Source: Thermoanaerobaculia bacterium
GTDB taxonomy: Bacteria > Acidobacteriota > Thermoanaerobaculia > Multivoradales > JAHEKO01
Direction: 5' to 3'
Assembly: GCA_029287645.1 (NCBI GenBank)
Contig: JARFQS010000396.1
Span: 1-7,661, forward strand
DNA length: 7,661 bases
The notes below the pieces were generated by a model, which saw only the letters and a program-made list of their open reading frames with translations, ran no database searches and had not been told where the DNA came from. Position numbers and translations under genes: made by a program. Of the stretch, positions 1-6,300 are shown in pieces. Each line of letters opens with the position of its first letter. The stretch's first letter is position 1.

Positions 1-336
1 ACCAGCAGTCATCTCATCGCGACCATGGTCCGGGGTAGCGCACCACAGGTGGACGATCCGGTCCGGGAAGCAGCCTTCGGTGTCCAGCTCTTGAAACAGG
101 CGAGCAAAGTCGTCTCGAGAGCTCGGTTCTACCGAGCGCCCTTGAGCACTCACGCCTTGCTTCGAGCCGGCTGCTACTCCCGTCACCAGATGACCCGCGG
201 CGCGCGCGCTTTCCACGAGGGACTGCGCAAAGGCGCTCTCATCTGCAAGAACCAACCATGACTCGGCCTGGAACTTCGCACCATCTTCGGGGGTCGGCCG
301 CATCGAAGGCTGCCAGGCCGGCAGGTAAGACCAGTC
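1..336 (-). other. N-terminal (structural) part of a probable ketoreductase (KR) domain, truncated by the window edge
   Basis: Residues 2442-2553. The segment starts with DWSYLPAWQPSM, matching the W(F/S)YxPxW entry to the KR structural subdomain. It continues with WLVLAD (from residue 2468), a helix (FAQSLVESARAAGH), DDFARLFQEL and RIVHLW (from residue 2534). These are usual in the pseudo-Rossmann half of PKS ketoreductases. The catalytic half, with the NADPH-binding GGxGxxG motif and the Tyr/Ser/Lys residues, lies beyond base 1. Activity and stereochemical type cannot be judged. If active, it would reduce the beta-keto group formed by the KS to a hydroxyl. The call rests on fold-level resemblance and position after the AT. 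Confidence 0.8.
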
Positions 337-3300
337 TGCCAGGGCAGCACGGGACGGGACCGAACGACTGGGATCGGTCACCGGGTCGATGTAGTAGCGC
401 TCTCTCTCGAAGGGGTAGGTCGGTAAGCGCACCCTGAGCCGCTGCTCTCCGTCGTGCACGGCCGACCAGTCGACCCTTGCGCCGCTTTCCCACAGATGCC
501 CAAGCCCTTCGAGCAGGACGGCCGCATCGTCCCGAGCGCTGCCGGCGTCGCCGAGCGAGGTGACTGCGAGGTGCCGCACATCATTCCCAGGCTGCATTCG
601 GGCCAAGGTTGTCAGAACATGCCCGGGGCCGACTTCCAGAAGCGCGTGCTTGTCATCCGCGAGCAGACAAGCCAGTCCCCGGTCGAACTGGACCGCCTCA
701 CGGATGTGTCGACCCCAGTAGTGCGGATCACGGGCCTCCTCGGCGGTAATCCAGTCGCCGGTCACGTTTGACACGAACGGGACCTCGGGGTGACCGAGCG
801 ACAGTGCGGCGACCGCCTCCACGAATGGCGCCACTGCTTCCTCCATGTGACCGGAGTGGAAAGCATGCGATGTCCGCAGACGCCTGCACGACACGTCTTC
901 AGCGGCGCGCTCCGCTTCCCAGCGCTCGACCCGGTCCGCGTCTCCGGAGACCACGCACAGCTCGGGGCCATTCACCGCCGAGAGCCACAGACCGTCGGTC
1001 TGCTCCAGTCGCTCTGCTACGGCGCTCGCGGACAAGGGGACCGCTGTCATCACCCCTGGCCGCATGCCCTCCATCAGGCGCCCTCGCAAGGCGGTTAGCC
1101 GGAGCGCGTCCTCCAGTTCGAAAACGCCGCTCACGCACGCGGCTACCAGCTCGCCGACGCTGTGTCCCAGGCACGCCGCAGGCTCCACCCCCCAGTGCCG
1201 CCACTGAGCGGCCAGCGCGTACTCGACCACGAATAGTGCCGGCTGCGCATATGCCGTGCGCGTCAATCGCTCGGAGGCTTCAGCGGTCACCCCATCTGTG
1301 GAGTAGATAACCTCGCGCAGGTCGCAGGTCAGCTCAGGCGCCAGGATCTCACAACAGCGGTCCACGGTTTCCCGGTAGACGCTCTCGCACTCGTAAAGAG
1401 CGCGCCCCATGTCCACGTACTGGGCGCCCTGCCCAGGGAACAGGAATGCGACTTCGGTCTCGTGGTCCATTGCGGACGCCGTGATCGCATCCATTCCGGC
1501 CATTGCATCGAGGCCCGCGATTGCATCCGTCACGCTCGACGCGACCAGTGTTCGGCGAACGGGCATCTCGGCCCGGCCGGTCTGAAGTGTGTACGCGACA
1601 TCGGCCAACGGCAGGTCCGGACGGTGCCGCAGGTGGTCTGCCAACCGCTGCGCCACACGCGTCAGTGCTGTCGGCGTGCGCGCCGACAGTGGGAGCAGCT
1701 GCAGCTGTCGCGCCGCCGGCGTCGACTCGGGTCTCGTCGGCGCCTCCTCGACCACCACATGGGCATTGGTGCCGCCCAGGCCGAACGAGCTCACGCCGGC
1801 GCGGCGCGGAACTCCCGCAGGCGGTTCCCACGGCCGCAGACGGGTGTTCACGAAGAAAGCACTATGCTCAAAATCGATCTCCGGATTCGGAGACTCGTAG
1901 TGGAGTGAGGGAGGAATCTCGTGATGCTGGAGCGCGAGCACGGTCTTGATGAGGCCTGCCACTCCGGCGGTGGAGTTCAGGTGTCCGACGTTGGTCTTGA
2001 GGGAACCAAGAGCACAGAAGTGTCTTTGCGCCGTGCGCTCACCAAACACGCGCTGAAGTGCAGCCACCTCGATGGGGTCTCCCAGCGGCGTGCCGGTGCC
2101 GTGCGCCTCCACGTAGGTGATGGTTTCCGCGTCGATGCCGCCCGCAGCTTGTGCCATTGCGATGACCTCGGCCTGCCCTTCGACGCTGGGTGCAGTGAAT
2201 CCGACCTTGCGGCTCCCGTCGTTGTTGGTGGCGCTGCCGCGAATCACCGCGGCAATCTGGTCACCGTCACGTACGGCGTCCTGCAACCGCTTCAGCACGA
2301 CCACGCCTACGCCCGCCCCTGGGATGGTTCCGCGCGCCTGCGCGTCGAAGGCCCGGCAATGGCCATCGGGCGACCGGATTCCGCCTGGCTGGTAAACGTA
2401 GCCCGGATCAGCGTTTTGCGGGAGCGATACGCCTCCGGCAAGCGCAATGTCACAGCTGCCCGCCTGCAGTGCCTCACAGGCCTCGTGCACAGCCACCAGA
2501 GAGGTCGAGCAAGCGGTCTGCACGCTGACGCTGGGGCCTTTCAGATCGAGCTTGTACGACACCCGCGTAGCGAGGAAATCCTTGTCGCTCGCGAGCAGTA
2601 ACTGGTGTGCACTGGATTCCGCAAGGAGTTGTGGATGAGACCGAAGATTGATCAGGTAGCCGTTCTGATCGACGCCCGCCCATACACCGATTGCCTCCGG
2701 GCAGCGATGTGGATCGTAGCCGGCCGTCTCCAGGGCTTCCCATGCACACTCCAGGAATATCCGTTGCTGGGGATCGATGAGCGCCGCCTCTCGAGGCGCA
2801 TACCCGAAGAATTGCGAGTCGAAACGGTCCGCGTCATCCAGAACTACCCTGGCGGGCACGTAATCAGGGTTCCGGATCAACTCGTCCGGAACGCCGGCCT
2901 CCCGCAGGGTCTCCAGGCTCGAAAACGTTATTGACTCAATGCCCGCACGCAGGTTCTCCCAAAGCTGGTCCGGGCTGGACGCTCCGGGAAAGCGACCGCT
3001 CACGGCCAGCACTGCGATGGCGCAGTCGTCGCGGGCCGGGCGTCGGGCTCTGCGCTCCGCCGCCCAGTCGAGGAGCGACTCTGAGTCGGCTTCGCCGCCC
3101 AGGTGAGCTGCAAGCGATTCGATGGTGGTGTGCTCGAACAACTCAACCACGGGCAGATCGCGGTCAAGCTCATCCTTCAACCGCTGGTGCACTTCCAGCA
3201 GGCGAATGGAATGTCCGCCAAGCTCGAAGAACCGGTCGCGGATCCCAACTTCCGGCAGCTGGAGCACGTCACACCAGATCTGGGCGATCTTACGCTCCAG

Positions 3301-6300
3301 CGCGTTGCGCGGCGCTACCGCGTGCATGGTTGGCTGTCCAGGCTCCGGCAAGGCCCGCCGATCGATCTTGCCGTTCGGGGTAAGCGGGAAGCGTTCGAGG
3401 AACTCGTACACCTCCGGAACCATGTGCTTGGGCAGCGACTCTGCGAGGTGGACCTTGAGCGCCTCCGGCACCGGCCGGGTGCCTCCTGCGACGACGTAGG
3501 CAACCAGCTGTGGTTGCCCGCCGGCCAGCTGCTTGACGACAACCAGGCTCTGGTCGATATCCGGGTGCTGGTCCAGGCGCGTCTCGATCTCGCCCAGCTC
3601 GATGCGGTGTCCGCGAAGCTTCACCTGGTGATCGGCCCGACCCAGGTACTCCAGATTCCCGTCCGCCTGGTATCGCACCAGGTCACCGGTACGGTAGAGG
3701 CGGTCTCCCATATGGAACATGTTTGGTATGAATCGCTCCTCGGTCAGTTCCGGGCGATTCAAGTATCCTCGCGACACGCCGGCGCCGCCGAGGTAGAGCT
3801 CTCCGGGCACGCCAATGGGCACTGGCCGCCTCCAGGCGTCCAGCACATAAGCCTTGGTGTTGGCAATGGGGCGCCCGATGGTCACCGACCCGGCGCGTGC
3901 CCGAAGCGTGTAGGTGGAGTAGGTCGTTGTCTCTGACGGACCGTAGAGGTCGTAAACGCGCTCCACTGACGCCTCATCATAGAGGCGGTTCACCAGGCTC
4001 GCCGGGAGTGGCTCCCCAGCCAGGTTCACCGTCACCACGGAGCTCGGCAGCGGCCCCTGATTCAGTACCTCAGTCATAACCGAAGGCACCGAGTTGACGA
4101 GCGTTACCGACTCCCTGGAGGGCAAGGATCGGAACTCGACGGCATTGTCCGCCAGAATCACCGTGCCACCCTTACTGAGCGGAAGGAAGATCTCGAACAC
4201 CGAGAGGTCGAACGAAATCGACGTCGAAGCAAGCATCCCGGCACACTCGCTCTGACTGAATACACTTTGCGCCCATGCGATTAGTGCGACAGCGTTTCGG
4301 TGCTCTATCGCTACACCCTTCGGGCGTCCCGTCGACCCGGACGTGTAGATGATGTATGCCAGACCGGCACCGCCGGCAGGGGCGGGGATTGCACCGGTGT
4401 CCGTTCGCTCGGACCGATAGTCGAAAGTGTCGAGCGTGACAAGCCGACCGCCATAACCTTGGAACCGATCCGCGAGGCTGAACGAAGTGAGAACGACTGG
4501 CGCAGCAGTGTCTTCCAGCATGAATTCGAGACGCGACGCGGGATAGGCCGGATCCAGCGGCACATAGGCGGCGCCAGCCTTTAGAATGCCGAGCATCCCG
4601 ACCAGCATCTCTGGCGTCCGCTGGGTACACAGTCCCACCATCACCTCCGGGCCCGCCCCCAATGCGGCCAGCTCAAGGGCGACAGCATTCGCCCGGTCAT
4701 CCAGCTGTCCGTATGTGAGTTCAGTTCCCCGGTAGTCGATCGCCACCGCGTTCGGGGTGCGACGCGCCTGCGCGGTCACCAGCTCATGCAGCGTTGCAGG
4801 GGTCTCAAACGCCCGCTCGGTCCGGTTCCAGACCTCGACGACCTGCGACCGTTCCTGGTCGCCGAGCAGGGACACCTCTCGAAGGGGTCGGTCGGGGGAT
4901 TGGACCAGAGCCCGGAGCACATTGCCGTAGTGGCCGAGCATCCGCTCGATGGTGTCGTCGTCGAACAGCGCTCTGTCATACCCAATTCGAAAACGCAGCC
5001 GTTCGCCCATTCCAAGGATTACGGTCAGCGGGTAGCTCGTGCGCTCCAGATTCCACAGCTCGGAGATCACCAGTGAACCGTGTCGTCCGACGAGCGAGAC
5101 CCCCGGTCGGTAGTTCTCGAAGACGAACAGGCTCTCGAACAGCGGCGAATCCCTTCCGACCTCACTCCATCCGGCGACGTCCAGCAACGAGCAGTGTGCA
5201 AACTGACTTTCCTCGGCCTGTTCCGCCTGTACCCCGGTCAACCAGTCAGCGACCGTCGCGTCCTCCTCGAGGCGGACCCTGACAGCCAAGGTGTTGATCA
5301 TCAGGCCGACCATTTGATCGGAATGCGGGAGGTCCGGCGGGCGAACCGAACCCACCGCCCCGAGAACAACGTCGCTCTCGTTGCTGTAGCGGCCGAGCAA
5401 GACCGCCCAGGCCGCGCGCAGCAGGGTATTGACGGTCAGGCGATGCTGTCGGGCAAACGCTTTCAGCGCTTCGGTGGCTTCCGCGGTGAGCTCGGTCCGC
5501 CGTTCACCATGGACGTCCCCACTTACCGTCGCCGAAGGACGGTCTCCCATGATGCGCGTCGGGTTCTCAAATCCCCTGAGCCGCTCCCTCCAGTACGCCT
5601 CGGCGCTAGAATCGTCCTGTTCCGTCAGCCAGTCGATATAGTCACGATACGGAGGGGGTGGGTCCTTGAGCAGGTCATCTCCCCGCTCATGGGCCTCCAG
5701 ATAACCGAAGACGTCCTCGATGATACGATGGAGAGAGGGCCCGTCCAGCAGACAGTGATGGAAGCTCCATACCAGCTTGTACCGGTCATCGTCGAGCCGC
5801 ACGACGGCCAGACGCATGAGCGGTGGCTGCGACAGGTCGAAACCTTGCGCCAGGTCGGCTTCAAGGAGCGCCGTTAGCCGTTCCGCCTGCTCCGACTCGG
5901 CGAGGTGCCGCCAGTCGTGTGCGGACATCGGTAGTCGAGCGGCCCGGTGCACCACCTGGGTATGCAGGCCACCACTGTCTTGAACGAACGCAGTCCTGAG
6001 AGTCTCGTGGCGCTGGATGACTTTGCGCCAGGCCCACTCGAAGCCGGCGGGATCAAAGCCGCTCTCGATGGTGAGGACCCATTGCTCGTGGTAGGCGCCA
6101 CGATCCGGGTTCAGCTGGGAGTGATAGAGCATTCCCTGTTGCATCGGAGACATAGGGTATCGATCCGCTATCGATTGCTCCGGGGTCGCCCGGTCCTCAG
6201 CACTCGCCAGCCCTGACGTGTGCGGTGATCCATCTGGCGAGGAGGGACCCGGATCAACCGGTTTACAGCAATGCGAGATGATTGCCCTCAGCGCATCCAG

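Larger units (their letters stand above)
1456..1740 (-). other. KS-AT linker domain
   Basis: Residues 1974-2068 form the conserved adapter between KS and AT of modular PKSs. Typical elements are LLPLSARTPTAL, then a helix (RVAQRLADHL), LPLADVAYTLQTGRAEMPVRR and a final strand leading into the AT. Its C-terminal part carries a short tandem repeat and its N-terminal part an inverted repeat, both annotated separately. Confidence 0.85.

Noticed and set aside
1668..1689. Transcription terminator from the GC-rich stem-loop
   Set aside because: No T-run follows on either strand and it lies in the middle of an open, conserved coding region.
1921..2601. Plus-strand open frame of 226 codons
   Set aside because: It is the shadow of the ketosynthase, whose catalytic motifs all lie on the minus strand.
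3103..3936. Plus-strand open frame of 277 codons
   Set aside because: It lies opposite the A and PCP domains of the megasynthase. Its translation shows no recognisable motif, and long antisense frames are common in GC-rich coding DNA.
4172..4630. Minus-strand open frame of 152 codons in another phase
   Set aside because: It overlaps the A domain core (P-loop and FDLS motif), which reads cleanly in the main frame, and it has no motif of its own.
5080..5877. Plus-strand open frame of 265 codons
   Set aside because: It is antisense to the condensation domain, with no domain signature and no convincing independent gene structure.
6160..6264. Possible gene boundary between the E and C domains
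   Set aside because: The frame is continuous through the linker, with no stop and no recognisable docking domain. One protein is the simpler reading.
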